The position numbers and the translations under genes were made by a program. Of a stretch of DNA of 64,000 nucleotides, positions 1 through 12,330 are shown in pieces. Source of the stretch: Paragorgia papillata (lineage: Eukaryota > Cnidaria > Anthozoa > Scleralcyonacea > Coralliidae); contig JAWNZC010000114.1 in assembly GCA_035771165.1 (NCBI GenBank), forward strand, positions 142,001 through 206,000. The letters run 5' to 3'. How positions within the stretch are numbered: position 1 is the first letter of the stretch; each line of letters opens with the position of its first letter. A model generated the notes under the pieces. That model ran no database searches and was not told where the DNA came from. It worked only from the letters and a program-made list of their open reading frames with translations.

Positions 1-3000
1 AACTCTTGAACCAGATCTGCGACACTTCTACTTTTTCTTGGGACAGCAAGAAGAGAGAATGAGCTACATTTTGACATATAGCAAGGCTGCTTGAAAGTAA
101 CGGAAGCTGTCGCAATTTTCCCTCCAATATCGGCAACTACAATTAATAAAGATTTCTATTTTCGGCGCAATGTAATTGACAGTTTGGGCGTCTCGTTTTA
201 AATGCGAATAACTCTTGAGCCAGACCTGCGACACTTCTACTTTTTCTTGGGACAGCAAGAAGAGAGAATGAGCTTCATTTTGACATATGGGAAGGCTGCT
301 TAAAAGTAACGGAAGCTGTCGAAATTTCCCCCCAATATCGGCAACTACAATTAATAAAGATTTCCATTTTCGGCGCAATGTAATTGACAGTTTGGGCGTC
401 TCATTTTAAATGCGAATAACTCTTGAGCCAGACCTGCGACACTTCTACTTTTTCTTGGGACAGCAAGAAGAGAGAATGAGCTTCATTTGTGACATATAAG
501 AAGGCTGCTTAAAAGTAACGGAAGCTGTCGAAATTTCCTCCCAATGTCGGCAACTACAATTAATAAAGATTTCCATTTTCGGCGCAATGAAATTGACAGT
601 TTGGGCGTCTCATTTTAAATGCGAATAACTCTTGAACCAGATCTGCGACACTTCTACTTTTTCTTGGAACATCAAGAAGAGAGAATGAGCTTCATTTTGA
701 CATATGGGAAGGCTGCTTAAAAGTAACGGAAGCTGTCGAAATTTCCCCCCAATATCGGCAACTACAATTAATAAAGATTTCCATTTTCGGCGCAATGTAA
801 TTGACAGTTTGGGCGTCTCATTTTAAATGCGAATAACTCTTGAACCAGATCTGCGACACTTCTAATTTTTCTTGGGCCAGCAAGAAGAGAGAATGAGCTG
901 CATTTGGGTGTATAGGAATCCTGGTTAAAAGTAACGGAAGCTGTCGAAATTTTCCCCCAAATGTCGGCAACTACAATTAATAAAGATTTCTATATTTTCG
1001 GCGCAATGTAATTGACAGTTTGGGCGTCTCGTTTTAAATGCGAATAACTCTTGAACCAGATCTGCGACACTTCTACTTTTTCTTGGGACAGCAAGAAGAG
1101 AGAAAGAGCTTCATTTTAGCATATAGCAAGGCCGCTTAAAGCTAACGGAAGCTGTCGAAATTTCCCCCCAATTTCGGCAACTACAATTAATAAAGATCTC
1201 CATTTTCGGCGCAATGTAATTGACAGTTTGGGCGTCTCGTTTTAGATGCGAATAACTCTTGAACCAGATCTGCGACACTTCTAATTTTTCTTGCGCCAGC
1301 AAGAAGAGAGAATGAGCTTCATTTTAGCATATAGCAAGGCCGCTTAAAGCTAACGGAAGCTGTCGAAATTTCCCCCCAATTTCGGCAACTACAATTAATA
1401 AAGATCTCCATTTTCGGCGCAATGTAATTGACAGTTTGGGCGTCTCGTTTTAGATGCGAATAACTCTTGAACCAGATCTGCGACACTTCTAATTTTTCTT
1501 GCGCCAGCAAGAAGAGAGAATGAGCTGCATTTTAGCATATAGCAAGGCCGCTTAAAGCTAACGGAAGCTGTCGAAATTTCCCCCCAATTTCGGCAACTAC
1601 AATTAATAAAGATCTCCATTTTCGGCGCAATGTAATTGACAGTTTGGGCGTCTCGTTTTAGATGCGAATAACTCTTGAACCAGATCTGCGACACTTCTAA
1701 TTTTTCTTGCGCCAGCAAGAAGAGAGAATGAGCTGCATTTCGGTATATAAGAAAGCTGGTTAAAAGTAACGGAAGCTGTCGAAATTTCCCCCCAATTTCG
1801 GCAACTACAATTAATAAAGATCTCCATTTTCGGCGCAATGTAATTGACAGTTTGGGCGTCTCGTTTTAGATGCGAATAACTCTTGAACCAGATCTGCGAC
1901 ACTTCTAATTTTTCTTGCGCCAGCAAGAAGAGAGAATGAGCTGCATTTCGGTATATAAGAAAGCTGGTTAAAAGTAACGGAAGCTGTCGAAATTTTCCCC
2001 CAAATGTCGGCAACTACAATTAATAAAGATTTCTATATTTTCGGCGCAATGTAATTGACAGTTTGGGCGTCTCGTTTTAAATGCGAATAACTCTTGAACC
2101 AGATCTGCGACACTTCTACTTTTTCTTGGGACAGCAAGAAGAGAGAAAGAGCTTCATTTTAGCATATAGCAAGGCCGCTTAAAGCTAACGGAAGCTGTCG
2201 AAATTTCCCCCCAAATTTCGGCAACTACAATTAATAAAGATCTCCATTTTCGGCGCAATGTAATTGACAGTTTGGGCGTCTCATTTTAAATGCGAATAAC
2301 TCTTGAACCAGATCTGCGACACTTCTAATTTTTCTTGCGCCAGCAAGAAGAGAGAATGAGCTGCATTTGGGTATATAGGAAAGCTGGTTAAAAGTAACGG
2401 AAGCTGTCGAAATTTTCCCCCAAATGTCGGCAACTACAATTAATAAAGATTTCTATTTTCGGCGCAATGTAATTGACAGTTTGGGCGTCTCGTTTTAAAT
2501 GCGAATAACTCTTGAACCAGATCTGCGACACTTCTACTTTTTCTTGGGACAGCAAGAAGAGAGAATGAGCTTCATTTTGACATATAGCAAGGCTGCTTAA
2601 AAGTAACGGAAGCTGTCGAAATTTTCCCCCCAATGTCGGCAACTACAATTAATAAAGATCTCCATTTTCGGCGCAATGTAATTGACAGTTTGGGCGTCTC
2701 ATTTTAAATGCGAATAACTCTTGAACCAGATCTGCGACACTTCTACTTTTTCTTGGGACAGCAAGAAGAGAGAATGAGCTTCGTTTTGACATATAGGAAG
2801 GCTGCTTAAAAGTAACGGAAGCTGTCGAAATTTCCCCCCAATATCGGCAACTACAATTAATAAAGATTTCCATTTTCGGCGCAATGTAATTGACAGTTTG
2901 GGCGTCTCATTTTAAATGCGAATAACTCTTGAACCAGATCTGCGACACTTCTAATTTTTCTTGGGCCAGCAAGAAGAGAGAATGAGCTGCATTTCGGTAT

Positions 3001-6000
3001 ATAAGGAAGCTGGTTAAAAGTAACGGAAGCTGTCGAAATTTTCCCCCAAATGTCGGCAACTACAATTAATAAAGATTTCTATTTTCGGCGCAATGTAATT
3101 GACAGTTTGGGCTTCTCGTTTTAAATGCGAATAACTCTTGAACCAGATCTGCGACACTTCTACTTTTTCTTGGGACAGCAAGAAGAGAGAAGGAGCTTCA
3201 TTTTGGCGTATAGGAAGGCTGCTTAAAAGTAACGGAAGCTGTCGAAATTTTCCCCCAATGTCGGCAACTACAATTAATAAAGATTTCCATTTTCGGCGCA
3301 ATGTAATTGACAGTTTGGGCGTCTCATTTTAAATGCGAATAACTCTTGAACCAGATCTGCGACACTTCTAATTTTTCTTGGGCCAGCAAGAAGAGAGAAT
3401 GAGCTGCATTTCTGTTTATAAGAAAGCTGGTTAAAAGTAACGGAAGCTGTCGAAATTTTCCCCCAAATGCCGGCAACTACAATTAATAAAGATTTCTATT
3501 TTCGGCGCAATGTAATTGACAGTTTGGGCGTCTCGTTTTAAATGCGAATAACTCTTGAACCAGATCTGCGACACTTCTACTTTTTCTTGGGACAGCAAGA
3601 AGAGAGAATGAGCTACATTTTGACATATAGCAAGGCTGCTTGAAAGTAACGGAAGCTGTCGAAATTTCCTCCCAATGTCGGCAACTACAATTAATAAAGA
3701 TTTCCATTTTCGGCGCAATGAAATTGACAGTTTGGGCGTCTCATTTAAAATGCGAATAACTCTTGAACCAGATCTGCGACACTTCTAATTTTTCTTGGGC
3801 CAGCAAGAAGAGAGAATGAGCTGCATTTCGTTATATAAGAAAGCTGGTTAAAAGTAACGGAAGCTGTCGAAATTTTCCCCCAAATGTCGGCAACTACAAT
3901 TAATAAAGATTTCTATTTTCGGCGCAATGTAATTGACAGTTTGGGCGTCTCGTTTTAAATGCGAATAACTCTTGAACCAGATCTGCGACACTTCTACTTT
4001 TTCTTGGGACATCAAGAAGAGAGAATGAGCTTCATTTTGACATATAGGAAGGCTGCTTAAAAGTAACGGAAGCTGTCGAAATTTTCCCCCAATGTCGGCA
4101 ACTACAATTAATAAAGATTTCCATTTTCGGCGCAATGTAATTGACAGTTTGGGCGTCTCATTTTAAATGCGAATAACTCTTGAACCAGATCTGCGACACT
4201 TCTAATTTTTCTTGGGCCAGCAAGAAGAGAGAATGAGCTGCATTTGGGTGTATAAGAAAGCTGGTTAAAAGTAACGGAAGCTGTCGAAATTTTCCCTCCA
4301 ATATCGGCAACTACAATTAATAAAGATTTCTATTTTCGGCGCAATGTAATTGACAGTTTGGGCGTCTCGTTTTAAATGCGAATAACTCTTGAGCCAGACC
4401 TGCGACACTTCTACTTTTTCTTGGGACAGCAAGAAGAGAGAATGAGCTTCATTTGTGACATATAAGAAGGCTGCTTAAAAGTAACGGAAGCTGTCGAAAT
4501 TTCCTCCCAATGTCGGCAACTACAATTAATAAAGATTTCCATTTTCGGGGCAATGAAATTGACAGTTTGGGCGTCTCATTTTAAATGCGAATAACTCTTG
4601 AACCAGATCTGCGACACTTCTACTTTTTCTTGGAACATCAAGAAGAGAGAATGAGCTTCATTTTGACATATAGGAAGGCTGCTTAAAAGTAACGGAAGCT
4701 GTCGAAATTTCCCCCCAATGTCGGCAACTACAATTAATAAAGATTTCCATTTTCGGCGCAATGTAATTGACAGTTTGGGCGTCTCATTTTAAATGCGAAT
4801 AACTCTTGAACCAGATCTGCGACACTTCTAATTTTTCTTGGGCCAGCAAGAAGAGATAATGAGCTGCATTTGGGTATATAGGAAAGCTGGTTAAAAGTAA
4901 CGGAAGCTGTCGAAATTTTCCCCCAAATGTCGGCAACTACAATTAATAAAGATTTCTATTTTCGGCGCAATGTAATTGACAGTTTGGGCGTCTCGTTTTA
5001 AATGCGAATAACTCTTGAACCAGATCTGCGACACTTCTAATTTTTCTTGGACCAGCAAGAAGAGAGAATGAGCTGCATTTTGACATATAGGAAAGCTGGT
5101 TAAAAGTAACGGAAGCTGTCGAAATTCTCCCCCAAATGTCGGCAACTACAATTAATAAAGATTTCTATTTTCGGCGCAATGTAATTGACAGTTTGGGCGT
5201 CTCGTTTTAAATGCGAATAACTCTTGAACCAGATCTGCGACACTTCTACTTTTTCTTGGGACAGCAAGAAGAGAGAATGAGCTACATTTTGACATATAGC
5301 AAGGCTGCTTAAAAGTAACGGAAGCTGTCGCAATTTTCCCTCCAATATCGGCAACTACAATTAATAAAGATTTCTATTTTCGGCGCAATGTAATTGACAG
5401 TTTGGGCGTCTCATTTTAAATGCGAATAACTCTTGAACCAGATCTGCGACACTTCTACTTTTTCTTGGGACAGCAAGAAGAGAGAATGAGCTTCATTTTG
5501 ACATATAGGAAATTTCCCCTCAATGTCGGCAACTACAATTAATAAAGATTTCCATTTTCGGCGCAATGTAGTTGACAGTTTGGGCGTCTCATTTTAAATG
5601 CGAATAACTCTTGAACCAGATCTGCGACACTTCTAATTTTTCTTGGGCCAGCAAGAAGAGAGAATGAGCTGCATTTGGGTATATAGGAAAGCTGGTTAAA
5701 AGTAACGGAAGCTGTCGAAATTTTCCCCCAAATGTCGGCAACTACAATTAATAAAGATTTCTATTTTCGGCGCAATGTAATTGACAGTTTGGGCGTCTCG
5801 TTTTAAATGCGAATAACTCTTGAACCAGATCTGCGACACTTCTACTTTTTCTTGGGCCAGCAAGAAGAGAGAATGAGCTTCATTTTGACATATAGCAAGG
5901 CTGCTTAAAAGTAACGGAAGCTGTCGAAATTTCCCCCCCAATGTCGGCAACTACAATTAATAAAGATTTCTATTTTCGGCGCAATGTAATTGACAGTTTG

Positions 6001-6118
6001 GGCGTCTCGTTTTAAATGCGAATAACTCTTGAACCAGATCTGCGACACTTCTACTTTTTCTTGGGACAGCAAGAAGAGAGAATGAGCTTCATTTTGATGT
6101 ATAGGAAAGCTGGTTGAA
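1..6118. repeat. Satellite array, ~208-bp monomer, about 29 copies
   Basis: The same sequence returns every 208-209 bp from base 1 to about 6118; landmarks such as CCAGATCTGCGACACTTCTA recur throughout. Two monomer types can be told apart. Type A has CTACTTTTTCTTGGGACAGC, GACATAT and GGCTGCTT; type B has CTAATTTTTCTTGGGCCAGC, GCATTTGGGTATAT and AAGCTGGTT. They often alternate, giving a ~417-bp dimer (clear from 3.0 to 4.1 kb). Type B copies run head to tail with near identity at about 1.2-1.9 kb. One monomer near 5511 lacks about 29 bp. The array begins outside the window. Short open frames on the minus strand follow the repeat and are not genes. Confidence 0.95.
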
Positions 6119-6120
6119 AG

Positions 6121-6610
6121 TAACGCATGTTATCAGTGTTCCCGACACTTCTAGGAATGCTACAAGTGTTCCTGGCACTCCTACGCATGCTACAAGTGTT
6201 CCTGGCACTCCTACGCATACTACAAGTGTTACTGGCACTCCTACGCATGCTACACGTGTTCCTGAAGCTCTTCCGCATGTTATCAGTGTTCCCGACGCTC
6301 CTAGGAATGCTACAACTGTTCCGGACACTCCTACGGATGCTACAAGTGTTCCTGACACTCCTGCGCATGCTACAAGTGTTCCTGACGCTCTTCCGCATGT
6401 TATGAGTGTTCCGGACAGTCCTACGGATGTAACAAGTGTTGCTGACATTCCTACGCATGCTAGAAGTGTTCCGGACACTCCTGCGCATGCCACTAGTGTT
6501 CCTGAAACTCTTCCGCATGTTCTCAGTGTTCCGGACACTTCTAGGAATGCTACTAGCGTTCCGGACACCCCTATGGATACTATCAGTTTTCCGGACACTC
6601 ATACAGTCGC
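6121..6610. repeat. 30-bp minisatellite, ~16 copies
   Basis: A 30-bp unit (TACAAGTGTTCCTGGCACTC followed by CTACGCATGC) repeats with substitutions but almost no length change. It starts inside a truncated 208-bp satellite monomer, just after AAAGCTGGTTGAAAGTAACG. A variant carrying GCATGTTATCAGTGTT recurs at about 6127, 6277, 6397 and 6517, so there is a higher-order 120-150 bp pattern. Because 30 is divisible by 3, one plus frame reads through as a 10-residue VPDTPTHATS-like repeat and two minus frames are also open. The plus frame begins at TTG with no visible promoter, so I call it a repeat. Confidence 0.9.
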
Positions 6611-6861
6611 TGAGTGGACTAAGTCTGTCCCACAATAATTGCAGACGTCGTGCTTGTTGCTATAAGAGCACGGCACTACCATTGTTTAACAAGGAAAACA
6701 CGTGGTGGTTGTAGCTGGTTTCACTACAGTCTACAACCCAAAGTATCTCCGAGTATTAGCTCTTCAGAGCTTAAAGGGGGATAGGGGGGAAACAAACCTG
6801 AAAGGGGGGTAGGGGGATAACAAACATTATTGCCGTCCCCACCATGATTCGGTGCGTTTAA

Positions 6862-7262
6862 GTATAAGCTTCAAACATCAGTTAGCATCTCAGTCTTGGC
6901 AGCGCAGTGGTGAAGGTCAGTGACTTACACCCGAGGTAGGTGTGGTTCGAACCATGGCAGGGTTGATATTTTTAGCTATGAATTTTTAGGGGAGTGATAA
7001 CATTGTTAGCTTAAATACTAGTTTCAAACATTAGCTAGTGTGAAAGTCGTGATGGCGCAGTGGTGAAGAACAGTGACTTACACTCAAGGTGGGTGTGGTT
7101 CGAACCCTGGCACGGTCGGGATTTTTAGCTATGAATTTTTAGGGGAGTGGCAAAATGGTTAGCTTAAATACTAGTTAAAAACTTTAGCTGGTATGTGATA
7201 GTCGTGATGGCGCAATGGTGAAGAAGAGCAACTTGCACGCGAGGAAGGTGTGGTTCGAAGAC
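6862..7262 (+). mobile_element. tRNA-derived SINE-like unit, three tandem copies
   Basis: Three copies of a ~154-bp unit, anchored at about 6897, 7051 and 7205. Each has a pol III A-box-like TGGCGCAGTGGTGA (imperfect in copy 1, one change in copy 3). About 45 bp downstream is a B-box GGTTCGAACC, at 6944, 7097 and 7252 (the last reads GGTTCGAAG). A shared AT-rich tail follows (TTTTTAGCTATGAATTTTTA, then GGGGAGTG). A/B-box spacing as in tRNA plus a non-tRNA tail is the SINE pattern. The cloverleaf is not intact, so I do not call a tRNA gene. Tandem rather than dispersed copies are unusual. Confidence 0.65.
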
Positions 7263-7544
7263 ACGGTTGGTCAAAGGAAGAGTGAGAAAGGAGAGGAGGA
7301 AGTGAGAGGCGAGAAGGTAGGGGAGGAAGAAGTCTTTTTATATGCACTATCTCTTTTATGCACCTGCTCAGCGTTGTTTTTAGGAATTTTATTTGAACAA
7401 TCAAGGAGGATGAACAATCAAGGAGGATGTACAAACACTTTATATACACTGGTAATGTCAACGAGTTAGTCTTACTGCAAAAGACTTAGACTCATTTTGC
7501 ATTAAAAGTTAACTCATTGAGATTAACAGTGTAGTCATGATAGT
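7263..7544. other. No gene seen
   Basis: Purine-rich stretch (GAGAAAGGAGAGGAGGAAG, about 7275-7330) followed by AT-rich single-copy DNA. The short open frames match nothing I recognise. Confidence 0.5.
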
Positions 7545-7839
7545 TAAAACTTAAGAGTATTTTTACATGGTAAAGAAGCATTAGAAGTATTAATGTTTGC
7601 AATCGTTGCTCGTCTAGATTAGTGTAGTCTTAAGGAAGACTGTTGGTGGTAGTGGTAGTGACTTACGTTTCCACAAACTTAATAGCAGTCATCTTCAAAG
7701 TCAAGTGAAATGTTTCTCACAGCTTCGACTATACTTGTGTGTCGTATGATACATTCATGTGTAAGAGTTGAGGTTACGTATGGAGAAAATGGGTGTAGGA
7801 TTGTTGAGGATATTGTCTGTTGGTTTGTTCAAAATAAGT

Positions 7840-8085
7840 CTATTGTTTATTAGTTCGTATATGACGTTGTGAATAAGTCTTGTAATGTGCTGGTAGTTGT
7901 CGTGGTCGGTTAACGGTTGTTGTTCTAAGATTGAGTACCAACTTTCCAGTGTAAGTCGTTGTCTGTAGTTGATTCAATAAGTAAAGCACTCTGTCGAGTT
8001 CCAGTCTATGTTGTGTTTGGTTTGTCCGTGGTATTCCGCAAAGTGGTTCGCTTGTTTGTGTTTGTGTTTAGTTAGTTTCGTTTTC
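7840..8085 (-). pseudogene. Penelope-like GIY-YIG endonuclease C-terminal fragment (left arm)
   Basis: Read on the minus strand, about 8085 to 7840 encodes a KTKLTKHK-like segment, then residues like HNIDWNSTECFTYSINYRQR and LTLESWYSILEQQPLNR. That is the typical C-terminal tail of GIY-YIG domains attached to Penelope-like retroelement reverse transcriptases. The frame shifts between segments and no upstream reverse transcriptase is present, so it is a dead fragment. It is the mirror image of the plus-strand fragment at 8140-8480. Confidence 0.55.
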
Positions 8086-8139
8086 TCCAGTATCACCAAC
8101 TCTCAATGTGATTTACTGATTCAAGGCAGACAGGAGGCA

Positions 8140-8480
8140 GTTTACAAGAGCAAATGCGCCAACTGCCAGACCACGTACATTTAAGAGAATGGTAGAAACT
8201 TGAAAACGAGACTAACTGAACACAAACAAACAAAGACAGAACTAACCACATTGTGAAACACCACAGACATACCAAACACAACATTAACTGAGCATCGACA
8301 GAGTGCATTACTTACTGTACCAACTACAGACAACAACTTACACTGAAAAGTTGCTACACACACTTTGAACAAGAACAGCCTAACCGATCAGAACCATCAC
8401 CAGCAACTCACAAAAGACTTATTCACGCAATACCATACGAACGAACAAACAAACAGACAATACACTTATTTTGAACAAAC
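8140..8480 (+). pseudogene. Penelope-like GIY-YIG endonuclease fragment (right arm)
   Basis: The plus strand reads VYKSKCANCQTTYI, a stop, then ENGRNLKTRLTEHKQTK. This matches the CxxC and TYIGETGRNLKTRLxEH core of GIY-YIG nucleases found in Penelope-like elements. The glycine of the second motif is lost to a stop. Downstream, in another frame, come KHNIN and STECITYCTNYRQQLTL, the same tail as in the left arm. Stops and frameshifts show decay. Confidence 0.55.
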
Positions 8481-8712
8481 CGACGTACAGACAATATCGG
8501 CAACAACAGACCGACTACAACACCCACCGTTCCAATACCTAATCACAACTCCTACATAAACCAGACACATAACTATAGCTGAACCAGTGAGAAACATTTC
8601 ATTAACTCAGTCACCAACATCACCAACAGTCTTTCTTAAAACTACACTAATCTACACGAGCAACTTTCACAAACATCTAACACTTTTACAATAGAATATT
8701 TCTAAACATGGA

Positions 8713-9965
8713 ATGAAAATACTGATGGTAGTTCTAACTTTCAAATTTTCCTCTAACAATGTGCGTGTATAATTGGAATAAAATAAAATTGATAAAAGTG
8801 CTAGAACTTAGCAATGTTTCGTTGCAAAATGCTTAAGAACAATCGTTCCATTAAAGTTCAAATTTAAATTTGCCTTTGTTGTTAAACAACTTAAGATCAA
8901 ATGAAAAAACACGTTCTAAGCAAAGCGGTTACTATTCCAAGAATTATATTTGAGTGTTTGCATTTTTCAATGTGGAAAAAACGTTTTAGAGCTACCTTGA
9001 AAACGATGGTAAACCTGACTATTTTACAATTCGCCACTTTCGCAAATACCGTAATGTTTGCACCACGAAGGGAGGGAGGTGAAATCATTTTTGATGTGCT
9101 CTTACAAGAAAATTATAGAAATCCAAAAGTTATTTAGAAAAAAAATGCATAAAATAGTTACGCCTTCAGAAAACACACGTTTCTGTCCTGTTCACTTTGT
9201 CAACAGGCTAAGATCAATGCGGGTCCAAAGCGCAAAGTATTATGGCAATGGAGAAAGTGGCGAATATGAAGTTTTTTTATCTTGTTATACCTCATATGTT
9301 TTTACTACTTACCGCATACCATTTCGAAGGTGTAATTCTCCCTTAACCTATTAATATTTTTATCATTTTTCATGATTTCGAATCAGTATGTGATCAGATA
9401 AGTATTTAACCGCAACCCAAATACTTTTTCTAGTTCATTGGAATAAAAAGCGTGTCGAATAAGTGGACCAATATATAGTGATCTAGGGGCATTACTTTAA
9501 CGAATATCTAGAGAACCAAAAACGCTCTGAATGTAATATCCAGGTTTGTGGAACCACGTTATCGAATTTCTGTGAACCCCTACTGTGATCGTACCAGAAC
9601 CAAATAAACTTCATGATCTCAGAACCGCGAACTTTATTCCTTTTATCCATCATTTCACATACTGACCTAGTTTCCTGTAGCCAAAATAATTTCCAAGTTT
9701 CTTGGAAACCAGTTTTATTCAAATTTATTTAAACACCCAATAAAAAACATTCAGAAAATTACACCTCCGAAATCTTAAGAAAAATAAGAATATAGAAAAT
9801 AAATTTCAGGTTTACCATCTCATTAAGTATTTTCAACCATGTATACTATAGTGAGTTGAAACAACAACAATATATTTATTCGCACTACTAGTGTCCATAA
9901 AGTAATTACAAGTAAAGACTTATAATTAGGTGACTGGGTAATAGCCAATGAAAGACTAAAATACT
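8713..9965. other. No gene seen (AT-rich)
   Basis: AT-rich DNA with short open frames on both strands (78 and 98 codons near 8901-9354) that resemble nothing I know and have no good context. No repeat structure stands out. Confidence 0.4.
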
Positions 9966-10915
9966 TCTTAAAATGAAGTGAAGTGAGGTAAAGTGAAGTG
10001 ACGTAAAATGGCGTAACGTAAAGTGACGTAAAGGAACGTAACGTAAAGTGACGTAATGTAAAGTGACGTAATGTAAAGTGACGTAATGTAAAGTGACGTA
10101 ATGTAAAGTGGCGTAATGTAAAGTGACGCAATGAAAAGTGACGTAATATAAAGTGACGCAATGAAAAGTGACGTAATGTAAAGTGACGTAATGTAAAATG
10201 ATGTAATGTAAAGTGACGTAATGTAAAGTGATGTAATGTAATGTAAAGCGATGTAACGTAAATCATAAATAAATAAATAGTTAAATAAGTAAACAAACAA
10301 ATACATAAATAGATAAGTAAATTAATATATCAATAAATAAATTAAAAAATAATCGAATAAATAAATAAAACTGAAGTAATAAATAAAAAAAATCCAAAAA
10401 GCTGCCTACAACATACAGCTGTCTTCGTCTTAGATTCCCTCTCCCCGAAGGGAGGGTTGACTCACAGATATAGACATTCAAATGCTGTTGCATGTTCGGC
10501 CTGTGGTTGAAGGAACAATGACAAAAGGCCAAAGCTCCCAAAACAAACAACAGTCAAATAATTATATGCTCCATAAAGGATAGCCTTACCCTTGAGGATG
10601 CGCAAATTAAAAATCAACATAAAACTTAATTCAAAACTAATTCAAATGAGATAATTCAAATAATAAACACATAAACTTAATAAACAAATAAATAAATAAA
10701 CAAACAAATAGATAAATAAATAAATAAATAAATAAATAAACAAATAGATAAATAAATAAAATATACACAAAAAAACAAATCAATAAATAAATAAAAAAAA
10801 ATTAAATTAACAAATAAATAAATAAATAAATAGACAAACAAACAAATAAATAAATAAATAAAGAAGTAAGTAAGTAAATAAATAAACAAATAATAAAACA
10901 AATAAATAAATATCT
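9966..10915. repeat. GTAAAGTGACGTAAT minisatellite plus AAATA/AAAC simple repeats
   Basis: From about 9970 to 10262 a 15-bp unit (GTAAAGTGACGTAAT) and 5-bp sub-variants repeat about 18 times. AATA/AAAC-type tetranucleotide repeats follow at 10262-10400 and 10676-10915. Between them, 10400-10676 is single-copy. Open frames here are low-complexity translations. Confidence 0.85.
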
Positions 10916-11914
10916 GTCTATAAATGTTTTAGAGTCCATGTTCGTTGTCAAAGTATAGAGGAATATATTGTATTCTTTCAAAGTCGAGTTTTTCTGGTCT
11001 TTCCCAGTGTTCAAACACTAATCATTTAAGAAGTATTTTAACTTTCCAATCATGAAGTGTCTACACTGATATCCATGATTACATGTACTTAATTATAACT
11101 TAAATTAAAAGCTTGACGTTTTTGGATTAAAAACAATTTGGCTAAGAACAAAAACAATTTGAAATTCAAATCTCAATAAAATATTTCTCAAAAAGATATT
11201 TTTAAACAATTTACAGAAAAAAGTACTTGAAATTGTACTTTAAATAGCTGTTTTATTCTTAAAACAAATATATTATAACTTGATATAATCCACAGAATTA
11301 TAAAAATTATTGGATTGGTTTGAAATTCATTTAAATTTTTTTTTTTTTTAAATATAATTTTCTTTCACTTTTGTTAGCTTATTTTTTATCCAAAAATGTC
11401 CAAGCTTGATTCAATAGTCTAATGTTGTATTAAGAAAATAATATTCTTGGTATAAATTAAACATCCAATTGATATAATTATGTAGTTGCTTTATTGCTTT
11501 TTGATGGTCAAGAAACATTTCTCTGATAAATAAGCACTTAATTATACTTTAAAAATTGATTACAGCCTTCAAAACCAAAACACCACCCTGTTAACCTCAG
11601 AAGACAGCAAATTTTTGCTGAGCCCAAACTAGTTTTTTTTCTTTGAAAAACAAAACTCAAACTCTGTTGTAAAACACAATTACAACAACAATAAATGTGT
11701 ACGACAAATACTTTCCAAGATGTTTAAACTCGTTTCAGTTCATACAAGTGTCGTACTAATTGGTTGTTAAATTAAGAATACTGAAACTTGTGCTTTTTTA
11801 ACAGCTAGGCTTCCATTTTGGAAAAAATGCTAAGAAAGAGGTGCTGACCGAGACCTAATTTTGATTTTTTTCGAAGGCTGAAATAGATGTAAAAAAGTAG
11901 ACAGTGTATATGCA
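10916..11914. other. No gene seen (AT-rich)
   Basis: Very AT-rich single-copy sequence. I see no splice-flanked coding segment, RNA gene or repeat. Confidence 0.4.
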
Positions 11915-12330
11915 GGCAGTGTTTTAGATAGAGCAAAGTGAAAAGGTGGTAAACTACCGAGAATAGTTTTGATAACGAAATACTGACGTTTTGAGCAGTC
12001 AGTCCTTCATCAGAGTAAAAAGTAGAGTGCTGTGTAGGCAGTGTTTTAGATAGAGCAAAGTGAAAAGGTGGTAAACTACCGAGAATAGTTTTGATAACGA
12101 AATACTGACGTTTCGAGCAGTCAGTCCTTCATCAGAGTAAAAAGTAGAGTGCTGTGTAGGCAGTGTTTTAGATAGAGCAAAGTGAAAAGATGGTAAACTG
12201 TTGAGAATAGTTTTAATAATGAAATACTGACGTTTCAAGCAGAGCTCTTCATCAGAGTAAAAAGTAGAGTGTTGTGTAGGCAGACTGTTTTAGATAGAGC
12301 AAAGTGAAAAGATGGTAAACTGCTGATACA
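11915..12330. repeat. ~122-bp tandem repeat, 3.4 copies
   Basis: Units begin GGCAGTGTTTTAGATAGAGC at 11915, 12037, 12159 and (diverged) 12279. Each contains GAAATACTGACGTTT and CCTTCATCAGAGTAAAAAG. The same CTTCATCAGAG core occurs at about 39960 and, inverted, near 40200, so it belongs to a dispersed family. Confidence 0.85.

Larger units (their letters stand above)
7545..8712. mobile_element. Inverted pair of decayed Penelope-like element ends
   Basis: About 7545-8085 and 8190-8712 are diverged reverse complements. For example, TAGATTAGTGTAGTCTTAAG near 7615 matches the complement of CTTAAAACTACACTAATCTA near 8640. The centre (8090-8190) holds the extra GIY-YIG core present only in the right copy. 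Inverted end-to-end copies are a known Penelope-like arrangement. No terminal duplication could be assigned. Confidence 0.5.

Noticed and set aside
64..6635. Recurring 60-190 codon minus-strand frames (MRRKWKSLLIVVADIGG-like)
   Set aside because: They recur with the 208-bp satellite, which is not a multiple of three, and break and restart each monomer. No conserved domain or start context.
8901..9354. Frames of 78 and 98 codons
   Set aside because: Overlapping frames on both strands with ordinary AT-rich composition and no similarity I recognise.
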